Below are positions 7,896 to 16,682 of a DNA stretch of 64,000 nt, one piece after another (the first letter of the stretch is position 1; each line of letters starts with the position of its first letter). The DNA is taken from NCBI RefSeq assembly GCF_020171525.1, contig NZ_JAIVAI010000001.1, forward strand, positions 558,001 through 622,000, read 5' to 3'. The position numbers and the translations under genes are program-made. Below the pieces are notes generated by a model. The model had not been told where the DNA came from, did not search any database, and saw only the letters and a list, made by a program, of their open reading frames with translations. The stretch is from Halobacillus yeomjeoni. GTDB lineage: Bacteria > Bacillota > Bacilli > Bacillales > Halobacillaceae.

Positions 7896-8966
7896 TTGTT
7901 TAATTGGATTCTATTGACCTGTGTTCATCAGTTGAAAGGAGAGAGGACGATCTCCGGAATTTTCAATTTATTGACAGGTAAACGCTCCTCTCAAACAATG
8001 CAGGATGCACGTGGGTATCGGCTTGACCAATTTTTCGGTATCTATAGTCACTTAGGTCGTGAACAGTTGGAACATCGATGTGTACAGTTAAAACAAAAAG
8101 ACTTAATCATTGTTGTAAATCATGCATTTCCTGTATTGACGGAAAAAGGTAAGGAATACCTTGCTCGTTATGACGGACCGGAATTCAAAAGTTTTGACGG
8201 TATGAAGAGTCACAGGATGGTGGAGGAATTCCAAAGGCGTGTCAGTTTGTTGATACAAACGTGGACGAATATCGGTCGGGGGAATAATGGGTTTATCCCA
8301 TTGGTCGATCATCCTAAAACCCAACGTATGGTGAAACAAATCTATCTGTCTACTAAAAAAGACACATCAAAATGGATTCATTCGATCCACAATGAAGTTC
8401 ATACATTGCTCAGTAAATTGAGCCCGGTCGAAGCTGAATTATTCGCTTACCGTCTGACAGGAGCAGAAGTGATCGGGATGACGAGAGAACAATTGAAAGA
8501 AAAATTTTCGTTGACGGTTGAAGATGTGGATATCTGCCTGCAGCATACGTATTATCACATTTTTCAGGAAGTGAAGAAGAATCCAGGGGATTATCCTGCT
8601 TTAACTTTATGTGTTTCTGGATTAGATGCTCAAAAGTTAATTACTGATTCTGCTAAAAGGACTTATCGATACATCGAACAAGGAATGACAATTGAAACGA
8701 TTACAAGAAAGCGCCGTTTGAAAGAAAGTACGATTCAGGATCATATTGTTGAAGCAGCTTTGGTCCTCCCTCAATTTTCGATTGATCAATTTTTATCAAG
8801 TGAGGATCAACAAACAATCGTCAGCACAGCTGATAGGCTCAAAACACAACGATTAAGACATATCAACCAAGAGCTTGAAGGAAGATTCAGTTACTTTGAA
8901 ATCCGCCTGGCATTAGCCAAGCATCAAATGAACGTAGAGAAAGGAAACCCTTATGCAAACGCATGA
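7896..8966 (+). CDS. ypbB: YpbB, helicase-associated helix-turn-helix protein
   Basis: This conserved Firmicutes protein always precedes the RecQ-type helicase RecS. It has 356 residues; the C-terminal part (about 255-350) contains the HTH_40-type segment (TRKRRLKESTIQDHIVEA) seen in helicase-associated proteins. The probable start is TTG 7896, eight nt after AAAGGAG; GTG 7887 would overlap the ribosome site. It overlaps recS by 14 nt. The biochemical role is not established; location suggests a RecS accessory or DNA-binding function. Confidence 0.82.
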   Translation: MFNWILLTCVHQLKGERTISGIFNLLTGKRSSQTMQDARGYRLDQFFGIYSHLGREQLEHRCVQLKQKDLIIVVNHAFPVLTEKGKEYLARYDGPEFKSFDGMKSHRMVEEFQRRVSLLIQTWTNIGRGNNGFIPLVDHPKTQRMVKQIYLSTKKDTSKWIHSIHNEVHTLLSKLSPVEAELFAYRLTGAEVIGMTREQLKEKFSLTVEDVDICLQHTYYHIFQEVKKNPGDYPALTLCVSGLDAQKLITDSAKRTYRYIEQGMTIETITRKRRLKESTIQDHIVEAALVLPQFSIDQFLSSEDQQTIVSTADRLKTQRLRHINQELEGRFSYFEIRLALAKHQMNVEKGNPYANA

Positions 8967-10485
8967 TTTAACCCGGCATTTAAAAGAAAACTTCGGCTTT
9001 TCCGAGTTTCGGGATGGGCAGGAAGCAATCATCAAAGATATAATGGATGGAAGAGACGTGCTGGGCATTTTGCCGACCGGAACTGGAAAATCACTTTGTT
9101 ATCAATTACCATCGATACTTTTATCCGGTGTCACTATTGTTGTCTCGCCTCTTATTTCTTTAATGGTTGATCAGGTAAAGCAGTTGAGAGCTTCGGGGTT
9201 CAAGTCAGTGACAGCTTTGAACAGCTTTATGGACAGGGAAGAACGGCTGGCAGCGATGAAAAACTTAAATAAATTTTCATTGATTTACCTTTCACCTGAA
9301 ATGCTGCAAAATGATTGGGTCAAACAATCACTTCATTCCATTAAGGTGGATTTGTTTGTCATTGATGAAGCTCACTGCATCTCGCAGTGGGGAGATGAAT
9401 TCAGGACGGATTATTTGAAATTGGATCAAGTGATCAAGGACTTGAATAGGCCGCCAGTATTGGCACTGAGTGCAACAGCCACACCTGAAGTGCAAAAAGA
9501 TATCATTGCTAAATTGGACTGCCCTGATATGAAACCCCACGTATATCCAATGGATAGGAAAAATATCAGTTTCGCTGTGGAGCAATTTCCTGACCCCGAA
9601 GATAAGATCACACGTATTGTAGACGTCCTCAAACAAAACTTTGCTCCAACAATGATATATTTTTCAAGTCGCCAATGGGCTGAAAAAGTTGCTTTCGCCT
9701 TACAGGATCAAGTACAGCAGCGGGTAGCATTTTACCATGGTGGAATGGAACAGACGGATCGTGTGCTTGTGCAGCAACAATTTATGAATGACCAACTGGA
9801 CGTCATTTGTTGTACGAGTGCTTTTGGTATGGGAGTGGATAAGCCGAATATTCGACTGGTCATCCATTTTCATTTTCCGCCACAACTTGAGTCGTTCATC
9901 CAGGAAGTCGGACGAGCAGGTCGGGATGGGGAGCCTTGCGCAAGTCTTGTACTTTTCACTCCAAAAGATCACTACTTACCCCAAATGTTGATTCAAAGTG
10001 AACTACCTGAAGAAACAGACGTATCAAAAGTCAGTCGTGCACTTCGATCATATTGGAAAGATGGGACGAATTTACCTGAGGATTCGGCTTTTTCAGCTGA
10101 AATGGAACTTTCGGAGTCTCAATGGAGCTTCATGAAGTTCCAGTATGAAAAATATGGAATTGTGGAAGGTAGAGCATTGATCATGGACCCTTCATCAGCT
10201 GAAATCCAGCAGGAAATTGTCCGATTCATGAAAGAGCGCTGGACATACAAACAAAATAAATTGACAGAAATATTGCAATGGATCCACCAATCAGGCTGCC
10301 GCAGAGAAAGCCTATACCGTTCGTTTCAAGAGCATGTTCGCGAACCATCTGTTGTCTGTTGTGACGCGTGCGGATTCAAGGTGGAGGAGTTGTGTTTCAA
10401 AGAAAATCAGGTTTCCTATATCTCTCAGTCTTGGGAAGACCGGCTGAAAGCGGTTTTCGGTCAGGGGGGATCTTATGACGCGTAA
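8953..10485 (+). CDS. recS: RecQ-family ATP-dependent DNA helicase RecS (YpbC)
   Basis: This is a 3'-5' DNA helicase of 510 residues, the short RecQ form. It has Walker A GTGTGKS (around residues 41-47), the DEAH box at 138-141, SATATP, the FATGMGVDKPN-like segment CTSAFGMGVDKPNIR, and arginine-finger motif QEVGRAGRDG. The zinc-binding cysteines follow (SGCRRESLYRSF and CCDACGF). No HRDC domain follows, as in B. subtilis RecS rather than YocI. It overlaps ypbB and the following protease gene, so the three are translationally coupled. Confidence 0.92.
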   Translation: MQTHDLTRHLKENFGFSEFRDGQEAIIKDIMDGRDVLGILPTGTGKSLCYQLPSILLSGVTIVVSPLISLMVDQVKQLRASGFKSVTALNSFMDREERLAAMKNLNKFSLIYLSPEMLQNDWVKQSLHSIKVDLFVIDEAHCISQWGDEFRTDYLKLDQVIKDLNRPPVLALSATATPEVQKDIIAKLDCPDMKPHVYPMDRKNISFAVEQFPDPEDKITRIVDVLKQNFAPTMIYFSSRQWAEKVAFALQDQVQQRVAFYHGGMEQTDRVLVQQQFMNDQLDVICCTSAFGMGVDKPNIRLVIHFHFPPQLESFIQEVGRAGRDGEPCASLVLFTPKDHYLPQMLIQSELPEETDVSKVSRALRSYWKDGTNLPEDSAFSAEMELSESQWSFMKFQYEKYGIVEGRALIMDPSSAEIQQEIVRFMKERWTYKQNKLTEILQWIHQSGCRRESLYRSFQEHVREPSVVCCDACGFKVEELCFKENQVSYISQSWEDRLKAVFGQGGSYDA

Positions 10486-11110
10486 AAGCCAAGCCGATCT
10501 TATCCATGAAATGACCGACCGGCAGGTTACTGTTCAGTTAATTATCAGTCAACTGATTTTTATTTTGCTGGCAGTTTTCGGTAGTTTGATTTTGTTTGAT
10601 TCCTTTTGGAGTGATTGGGGACGTTTATTTCAATTTTCCCTGCATCAATGGTTTTGGTATGGATGCATCCCCGGGCTGATTGTTCTTCTCATCGACATAA
10701 TTCTGGTGTATAGTTTACCTAAGAAGTATTACGACGATGGGGGAATCAATGAAAAAGTCTTTCGTAACCAATCGATTGGAAGTATTTTCGGAATTACACT
10801 TCTGATTGCTGTTTGTGAAGAGGTTTTGTTTCGCGGAGTTCTTCATACAGAGTTCGGTTATTTTGCAGCCAGCCTGCTTTTTGCCATCATGCATATCCGG
10901 TATTTGAAAAAAATCGTTCTTTTGGTTTCAGTCCTCTTTGTTAGTTTTTTTATTGGGTATGTGTATGAAATAACTGGTAATTTGATGGTTACGATCACTT
11001 CTCACTTTATCATTGATTTCTTTTTAGCTTTATGGATACGCTTTGGAAAATGGGGTGGGGCAGATGGGAGAAGAATTACAGCGACAAATCCATCACGAGG
11101 ATTGGAATAG
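10475..11110 (+). CDS. ypbD: CPBP-family intramembrane glutamic protease (YpbD)
   Basis: This is a polytopic membrane protein of 211 residues with about six hydrophobic segments. The CPBP/Abi motif EEVLFRG starts at residue 115. FAIMH supplies a conserved His and HFIIDFF a second, completing the family's Glu/His set. Relatives process prenylated or bacteriocin-related substrates; no substrate is known for YpbD. It overlaps recS by 11 nt and the next small gene by 47 nt. Confidence 0.85.
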   Translation: MTRKSQADLIHEMTDRQVTVQLIISQLIFILLAVFGSLILFDSFWSDWGRLFQFSLHQWFWYGCIPGLIVLLIDIILVYSLPKKYYDDGGINEKVFRNQSIGSIFGITLLIAVCEEVLFRGVLHTEFGYFAASLLFAIMHIRYLKKIVLLVSVLFVSFFIGYVYEITGNLMVTITSHFIIDFFLALWIRFGKWGGADGRRITATNPSRGLE

Positions 11111-11381
11111 CTCAGAGAATAATGAGGGGGAGACGAGTGTACTTGACCTCCCTCCGCGTAGTGAACTGCATGCGCAGAAGTCTACTAAAAAGAAAACAAA
11201 AAGGAAGCCCAGCACCATCTGGCTTCGTTTTTTATTTTTTGTTTTTATCTTACTCGTTTGTATGATTCTTTCCTACAACTACTGGGATGATTGGATCAAA
11301 GAGTTGGACCCCGAACCAGTATCAGGCGAAAAACAACCCCTCCATGAAGAAGTTACAGTGGAACAGAACTCTTCAGACTAG
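11064..11381 (+). CDS. Small single-pass membrane protein at the ypbE position
   Basis: The chosen start is ATG 11064, preceded by GGGGTGGGG; it gives 105 residues. A basic stretch (KKKTKRKPS) precedes one transmembrane segment (about residues 52-72), with a short acidic tail outside. It occupies the place of B. subtilis ypbE, whose product ends in a LysM domain. Here the protein stops soon after the membrane segment and no LysM is visible. The 47-nt overlap with ypbD is unusually long. Function unknown. Confidence 0.65.
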   Translation: MGEELQRQIHHEDWNSSENNEGETSVLDLPPRSELHAQKSTKKKTKRKPSTIWLRFLFFVFILLVCMILSYNYWDDWIKELDPEPVSGEKQPLHEEVTVEQNSSD

Positions 11382-11415
11382 CCGAATTCCTTATATGAGA
11401 ATTCGGTTTTTTCTT
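11381..11415 (+). terminator. Terminator of the ypbB-recS-ypbD operon
   Basis: The stem ccgaattc / gaattcgg with a 9-nt loop is followed by a T run, directly after the last stop codon. Confidence 0.85.
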
Positions 11416-11523
11416 TAAGAAAGGGCACCTAACATAGACCTCAACTTGATCTCTGATTTAAGAAGGAATCCTTTCCATAGATGGAGAAATAATAAGAGGA
11501 ATAGACTATAGAGAGGTGAATGT

Positions 11524-12159
11524 ATGTTTGTTAAAGGGATTATGAAACCAGCACACAAATCCTATAAAGCTCAAAAGGGTGAGGTGTTGAAGGATATTTT
11601 GGAAGTTCTTGAAGAGAATGATATTGAAGCGATGCCTGTAGTTGATAATGGCATCTTTGTAGGGATGGTGTCTAAGGGGATCATTTATCGAGCGTTCTTT
11701 AAAAGTGAAAACTCAGATAAAGATGCCTTTTTGAATGAAACGACTGCAGGGGATGTATGCGAACATCCGGATTACTATATTCATGACGAAGAAGTATTTG
11801 AACGGACACTCCCTTTATTCAAAGGTTTTCCTGTTTTAGCCGTTACAGACTCCAATCGGAAATTTCAAGGTTTAGTGACCCGTTTTGATGTCATAGAACA
11901 ATTCCAAAGCGCATTCGGAACGAAGAAGAAGGGAGTGCGTATCGCCTTCACTTCAGAAGAATCTGCAGGAAGAATTGAGCGACTAGGGAATATCATAAAG
12001 AGTCACCACGAAAATGTCATTTCGCTTGCGACTTTTGACGAAACAGATAAACTGGCAAGAAGGATCGTGTTGAAAGTCGAGAAAAATGATAATATCAAAC
12101 AGTTTACAAAGAAGCTTGAAAAAGAAGGCTTCCGTATCCTGAGTGTCAAAGAGGTTTAA
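11524..12159 (+). CDS. CBS-domain protein with C-terminal ACT-like domain (AcuB-like)
   Basis: The protein has 211 residues. Two CBS motifs cover about residues 1-130 (MFVKGIMKP at the start, PVVDNGIFVGMVSKG in the first repeat, LVTRFDVIEQF in the second). An ACT-like module follows (about 137-211, with a final EGFRILSVKEV strand). The CBS-CBS-ACT order is that of AcuB-type proteins, which bind adenine nucleotides and regulate metabolism. It is a single gene with its own GAGAGGTGAA ribosome site. No direct partner is visible nearby. Confidence 0.75.
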   Translation: MFVKGIMKPAHKSYKAQKGEVLKDILEVLEENDIEAMPVVDNGIFVGMVSKGIIYRAFFKSENSDKDAFLNETTAGDVCEHPDYYIHDEEVFERTLPLFKGFPVLAVTDSNRKFQGLVTRFDVIEQFQSAFGTKKKGVRIAFTSEESAGRIERLGNIIKSHHENVISLATFDETDKLARRIVLKVEKNDNIKQFTKKLEKEGFRILSVKEV

Positions 12160-12314
12160 GAAACAGGTCCCTTCGGGCGTGTGTTGATGTTATTTTATAA
12201 GCAAAAGGACTTTCTAATGAAATACCTGCCTGCTTATTGATCTTTATTACATCTCATTCTTAAAAGGCATTGCTCCTATAAGAAACTTCTGTGTTGAGAG
12301 AGCACAGAGCAGAT

Positions 12315-12358
12315 AGCTGACTCCTTATTAATGAAGTTGAGAGGAGTCGGCTTTTTTG
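12315..12358 (+). terminator. Rho-independent terminator between the CBS gene and ypbG
   Basis: The stem agctgactcct / aggagtcggc(t) has an 18-20 nt loop and is followed by TTTTTT. The rest of the 12160-12415 gap holds no recognised gene. Confidence 0.75.
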
Positions 12359-12415
12359 TGTTTGACAAAGTATGGTAAGATAAAATTTACAAATTTTTTA
12401 AGAGGTGCGGCACAT

Positions 12416-13186
12416 ATGTGGCTTGGAGTAGTAGTAATCACACTAATCTTAGGTTTGGTCATGTTCATCTATATGGTGCACAAGGCTCAAAGCGATCAGG
12501 TGAATAGAAAAACCATTAAAGCTGCTGAGTATCCATACGAACAACCTATGAACATTTTTTTTATTTCTGATATCCATAACCGAGCCCTCCGGCCCCGAAC
12601 AATGAATGAAGTCAAGGATGCCGATCTTGTGATCATAGGTGGAGACTTAGTTGATAAACGAACATCTATATCAAGGCTTAAGGAAAATTTAAAGGTTTTG
12701 AAGGAGTGGGGGGCGCCGGTTTATTTCATTCCTGGAAACAACGACCGTGAATTGATCGGGGAAGATTTAGTCAAGATTTTAGAAGGGAATGAAATCGTTA
12801 CTTTATCCAATACTGATGACATCGTAAGTCTATCCAATAACCGAAAAGTAGCCCTCACCGGGATAGACCCTTATTTTATGAAACCTAGAAGAGAAATGTA
12901 TCATTTGAAAGAGCGTTACCCATTTCAAATCCTTTGTGTCCATGATCCATATGTTTTTTACAACATGAATGAAAAGGATCGTGAAATGTATGACCTTATT
13001 TTGACCGGGCATACCCATGGAGGACAGATACGAATATTCGGTTTAGGTCCGTTTACGAGTGGAGGATGGTTCCAAAAGGATGGTAAACCATTGTTGGTCA
13101 GTGAAGGATATGGAACGACATTGCTTCCACTTAGGCTGGGGACAAAAGCTGAATGTCATATCATCACAGTAGTGAATGAAGACTGA
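12416..13186 (+). CDS. ypbG: Membrane-anchored metallophosphoesterase YpbG
   Basis: The protein has 256 residues from ATG 12416 behind AGAGGTG. One N-terminal transmembrane segment (residues 2-22) anchors a calcineurin-like phosphoesterase domain. All signature blocks are present: SDIHN, GGDLVD, GNND, VHDP and GHTHGGQ, which bind the two metals. Its physiological phosphoester is unknown. It occupies the ypbG position between recS and mecB. Confidence 0.82.
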   Translation: MWLGVVVITLILGLVMFIYMVHKAQSDQVNRKTIKAAEYPYEQPMNIFFISDIHNRALRPRTMNEVKDADLVIIGGDLVDKRTSISRLKENLKVLKEWGAPVYFIPGNNDRELIGEDLVKILEGNEIVTLSNTDDIVSLSNNRKVALTGIDPYFMKPRREMYHLKERYPFQILCVHDPYVFYNMNEKDREMYDLILTGHTHGGQIRIFGLGPFTSGGWFQKDGKPLLVSEGYGTTLLPLRLGTKAECHIITVVNED

Positions 13187-13221
13187 AAGTTTTGCAAAAG
13201 TATTAAAAAAAGTATACAAAT

Positions 13222-13251
13222 TTTACACAAGAAAATAGGTTCGGCTATAAT
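13222..13251 (+). promoter_or_regulatory. SigA-type promoter of the MerR/B12 regulator gene
   Basis: TTTACA (13222-13227), an 18-nt spacer and a perfect TATAAT (13246-13251) lie 32 nt before the start codon. The A/T-rich flank with gtatacaaattttacac just overlapping the -35 is a candidate operator for autoregulation, but no operator consensus was confirmed. Confidence 0.65.
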
Positions 13252-13283
13252 GGATGTAAATCCAAATAGTGGAGGAACGTCCA

Positions 13284-14186
13284 ATGGCTAGTACGAAACC
13301 GAAATACAACATAAAAGCCGTCTCACAAATGGTTGGCATTCAACCTGGCACGCTCAGAGCATGGGAGCGACGGTATCGCATGATCAGGCCGACGAGGAAT
13401 GAGGCGGGACATAGGTTATATACGGATGAACATATTAAAATATTAAAATGGTTGATGGAAAAAGTAGATAAAGGTTTTACCATTTCTCAAGCCGTTTCCT
13501 TACTGGAAAGCAGTGATCCTTTCACATCAGGTGGAAATAATGTTGTTGACACGAATCAGCTTGATTCCATCAGTAATGATTTGATCGAAGCATTATTATC
13601 CTTTAACGAACAGGAAGCTCAAAGAATCATGGATCACTCTTTCAGTTTATTTACCCCTGAGACAGTCGCCATTGATATCATCGGCCCTATGTTGATGAAG
13701 GTGGGAGATTTATGGGAGGTAAACAAGATTACAAGTGCTCATGAGCACTTTGCCAGCCATTTCTTAAGGTCAAGGATGGGGATGATGTTGTTATCCATTC
13801 CTGTTGAACCGATTTTACCTAAGGCTTTATTGGTCTGTGGTCCCGAAGAGCGTCATGAACTTGGGCTGTTGATCTTTGCCCTGTACCTTAAGCGCAAAGG
13901 CTATGACGTCATATACCTTGGACAGAGCATTATTCCTAAAGATATGGATACGGTCATCAGAGAAGTCGACCCTACCTATTTATTCATGTCTTGTACTCTA
14001 AAAAGGAATGTACCCGCCTCCCTTAAGATGGCAGAATCTCTACAGGATTCGTTCCCTGACTTGAAAATTGGTCTGGGGGGATATGCCTATCACAGCTTAT
14101 CTCCTTCAGAAAAGGAACGTGTACGACCTTTTGAAGTTGGAAACAATAAATCGGAGTGGGATGCCTGGCTGGCTGAAGAAAAGTAA
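13284..14186 (+). CDS. MerR-family regulator with a cobalamin-binding sensory domain (CarH/LitR type)
   Basis: The protein has 300 residues. A MerR DNA-binding domain (about residues 8-80) has the GTLRAWERRY motif and EAGHRLYTDEHI wing. A helical bundle (about 95-165) carries W144 then E154-H155, the W-x9-EH motif of AdoCbl photoreceptors. A Rossmann-type B12-binding domain (about 178-300) has E189-x-H191-x-x-G194, the cobalamin His-ligand motif. In characterised CarH/LitR proteins light breaks adenosylcobalamin and derepresses carotenoid or stress genes. Start ATG 13284 follows GGAGG. No carotenoid genes are in this window, so the targets are unknown. Confidence 0.85.
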   Translation: MASTKPKYNIKAVSQMVGIQPGTLRAWERRYRMIRPTRNEAGHRLYTDEHIKILKWLMEKVDKGFTISQAVSLLESSDPFTSGGNNVVDTNQLDSISNDLIEALLSFNEQEAQRIMDHSFSLFTPETVAIDIIGPMLMKVGDLWEVNKITSAHEHFASHFLRSRMGMMLLSIPVEPILPKALLVCGPEERHELGLLIFALYLKRKGYDVIYLGQSIIPKDMDTVIREVDPTYLFMSCTLKRNVPASLKMAESLQDSFPDLKIGLGGYAYHSLSPSEKERVRPFEVGNNKSEWDAWLAEEK

Positions 14187-14309
14187 AGAATCGCTTAAAA
14201 ATGTTTGCCCCTGTAAGATTGGGTCATATATAATTTGAAAAATGGTGCCATATTCGCATAAGCCATCATAAGATAAAGATAACACAGACTGTGACAGGGG
14301 GGCGATCAT

Positions 14310-14891
14310 GTGCGAATAGAGAGAATGACCAATGAGAAGTTTAAAATTTTCCTAACCTTTGATGATCTTATGGACAGAGGGTTGTCACGCGATGAATTAT
14401 GGAGCGACCTGCCCCGTGTCCATAGGATTTTCAGTGATATGATGTATGATGCAGGTGTTGAACTCGGTGTTGAGCTTACGGGAGTTTTACTTGTGCAGGT
14501 ATATTTATTACAAGCGCAGGGTATGCTCGTCGTGGTCACGCGAACTGAGTCGGAAGACTTAGAAGATGATGAAGACTACATGGAGTTGAAAGTGACATTG
14601 GATGAGAGTGAAGAGATGATGTTTTCCTTCGTTGACTTTGAAGATATCATTCAAGCTGGAATACATCTGCACAGACTGGATGTAACTGGGGGAAGCGTTT
14701 ATCATTATCAGGGTTCCTACTATATGCTCCTCCAAGATGAGGATATCACCCATTTAGACCCTGATCAGGTCATTGCGTTGTTATCTGAATTTGCTTCTGC
14801 ATCCGCAGCCACTTCTCATCGGTTGATTGAATACGGGAAGAAAATCATGGTTGGAGATGCATGCGAGACCATATATAAATATTTTGCTTAA
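14310..14891 (+). CDS. mecB: Adaptor protein MecB (YpbH), MecA paralogue
   Basis: MecA/MecB are adaptors that bring substrates to the ClpC ATPase. The 193-residue protein has an N-terminal substrate-binding part (MRIERMTNEKFKIFLTFDDL), a short acidic linker (EDLEDDEDY, about residues 75-85), and a C-terminal ClpC-binding domain ending IYKYFA. The length is nearer to B. subtilis YpbH than to MecA, and the gene order supports YpbH. Start GTG follows AGGGGGG. Confidence 0.85.
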   Translation: MRIERMTNEKFKIFLTFDDLMDRGLSRDELWSDLPRVHRIFSDMMYDAGVELGVELTGVLLVQVYLLQAQGMLVVVTRTESEDLEDDEDYMELKVTLDESEEMMFSFVDFEDIIQAGIHLHRLDVTGGSVYHYQGSYYMLLQDEDITHLDPDQVIALLSEFASASAATSHRLIEYGKKIMVGDACETIYKYFA

Positions 14892-14934
14892 TACGAAAAT
14901 TGTGAACGAAGCTTATCGCCTCGTTCTTTTTTAT

Positions 14935-15402
14935 TTGGCTCTGTTAAAGTCTGTTGTTGATATTTTAAACGATTACTAAATAGTCCTCGTCTGGAATTTG
15001 GGGGCCGGTCTGTTATTCACTCAGAGCATGGGATGGCAGGGAAAACAGTCCGCTTTCCGCGGGGAACGCTGAGCCTCCTCGAACTTCGTTCTCCGGGGTC
15101 TCACCTTGTTCCTTTTTCCTGCAGGAGTCTACCTGTTTTCCCTGCCATCCCGTTCGTAGTTGGAGTACTGGACTTCGGTAATGGACTTTCCGCTCCTTCT
15201 ACTTTGAAGAGGCGGCCTTTTAGAATGGCGAGACTCCTGTGGGATAAAGGTACATCGTGAGACCCCGGAAGGCGAAGCCTGAGGAGGCTCACGGTACCCC
15301 ACGGAAAGGGAGTCATTCTAAAAGGCCGCCTCATACAAATTCCAGGACAGAAAGAGCGAATACAAGCTCCCAGGCGAAATAACAACACCAAGCAATAACA
15401 GA
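14935..15402 (+). repeat. Compound inverted-repeat element, copy 1 (about 468 bp)
   Basis: This intergenic element fills most of the 14892-15608 gap and is closely matched at 32644-33061. It has short terminal inverted repeats (TCTGTTGTTG at 14950-14959 and CAATAACAGA at 15393-15402, one mismatch). Inside are two hairpin modules. Module 1 is bounded by perfect 19-bp arms at 15030-15048 and 15133-15151. Module 2 is bounded by perfect 18-bp arms at 15210-15227 and 15314-15331. The two modules carry the same core of about 77 bp in opposite orientation (about 15053-15130 and 15231-15308). No transposase is encoded. It is probably a non-autonomous dispersed repeat of halophilic or alkaliphilic bacilli. 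Confidence 0.85.
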
Positions 15403-15608
15403 TCCTTTTATTTATATCAGCCGGTTTAAAAGCATCAAGTGAGGATCTACCGCGGATTCCCAAAGAAGTTTTAAAACCTGATTATATGAAATGATGAAGG
15501 AAGAATGAAAGTGCTTTGTTTTTTAATAGAAGCGTATACATGAACATGTTAAGATGGAAGAGTAATATGATGTAATTTTTTATGTAGAAATGAAATGGAG
15601 TGTACCCG

Positions 15609-16541
15609 ATGAAGATTGCTGTTCTATATGGAGGAACTTCAGGAGAAAGAGAAGTTTCTTTGTCAACCGGAAAGGGAATAATACAAGCGTTGAAAAATAA
15701 AGGCCACGATGTCGTGGGGATTGATTTTTCACCTGAAAAAATAAGTGAAATATTGAAATTGGACGTCGATATGGTTTTCATTGGATTGCATGGACGTTTT
15801 GGAGAGGATGGCAGGATCCAAGGGTTATTGGATATGGTTGGCCTTCCTTATGTCGGTTCAGGGGTTTTGGCGTCAGCTCTAGCCATGGATAAAGCTAAAT
15901 CCAAACAAATTTTTTCTTCAAAAGGCATTCTTACTGCCAGGAGTGAATCCTATGATGTAACGAAACGTGAAACCTTTGACTCTATTCAAAAACATATTGA
16001 AACAACCTTTAATCTGCCGTTTGTCATTAAGCCTAATCAAGAGGGTTCTACGCTCGGTCTTACCATAGTAAAAGAAGCTTCTCAAATTAGACAAGGAATT
16101 GAAACGGCAGCACAATCCGATTCTACCATTCTTGTAGAAGAATATATCGGTGGCCGTGAAGTAACTGTTCCAGTCGTAGGTCAAAAAGGTAAGGAGCAGG
16201 CTCTGCCTGTTATAGAGATCATTCCAAAGAATGATTATTATGATTTTGACTCAAAATATAAACCAGGTGGTAGTGAACACATCGTTCCCGCTCATCTTGA
16301 CTTACCTTTGACTGAACGTCTGAAAGAGGAAGCCGTTTTGGCACATCAATTGTTAGGTTGTGAAGTGTACTCTCGAGTAGACTTCATTATCAATGAGAAC
16401 AATGAACCGATTATTTTGGAAGTCAATACATTACCTGGCATGACCCCGACGAGTCTGTTTCCGGACTCCGCACAAGAAGTCGGATGGAGTTATGATGATC
16501 TTATTCAAAAATTCGTTGAGCTTTCCTCGTCTCATAAATAA
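15609..16541 (+). CDS. ddl: D-alanine--D-alanine ligase
   Basis: This ATP-grasp enzyme makes the D-Ala-D-Ala dipeptide for peptidoglycan. It has 310 residues, the short Ddl form. Motifs include YGGTSGEREVSLSTG (N-terminal), GLHGRFGEDGRIQG, FVIKPNQEGSTLG (ATP-grasp), a YDFDSKYKPG loop and ILEVNTLPGMT (metal ligands). The start is ATG 15609 behind ATGGAG; the upstream GTG at 15600 overlaps that site. In B. subtilis ddl lies elsewhere next to murF, so this location between mecB and gudB is different. It may be a second ligase copy or the only one. Confidence 0.93.
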   Translation: MKIAVLYGGTSGEREVSLSTGKGIIQALKNKGHDVVGIDFSPEKISEILKLDVDMVFIGLHGRFGEDGRIQGLLDMVGLPYVGSGVLASALAMDKAKSKQIFSSKGILTARSESYDVTKRETFDSIQKHIETTFNLPFVIKPNQEGSTLGLTIVKEASQIRQGIETAAQSDSTILVEEYIGGREVTVPVVGQKGKEQALPVIEIIPKNDYYDFDSKYKPGGSEHIVPAHLDLPLTERLKEEAVLAHQLLGCEVYSRVDFIINENNEPIILEVNTLPGMTPTSLFPDSAQEVGWSYDDLIQKFVELSSSHK

Positions 16542-16682
16542 GTCCCCTCGCAATCGCTTACATTTCGTAGGGGGAAACCTGTATTTTCCTCAATAACCGC
16601 TTTCCATAAGTGGTATGAGGGTGTATACTATTGACTGAAAGACGAGCCAGAAAGCGAATGGATGGATATAGGAGGTAAATGG

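Noticed and set aside
15033-15463. Open frames on both strands inside repeat copy 1, and a similar frame at 32663-32932 in copy 2
   Set aside because: They follow from the inverted-repeat structure. The frames lack ribosome sites, do not match any family, and the frame is not kept at the same length in the two copies.
16542-16682. Possible terminator with cccct / aggggg pairing after ddl
   Set aside because: The stem is only about five base pairs with a very long loop and no T run follows.
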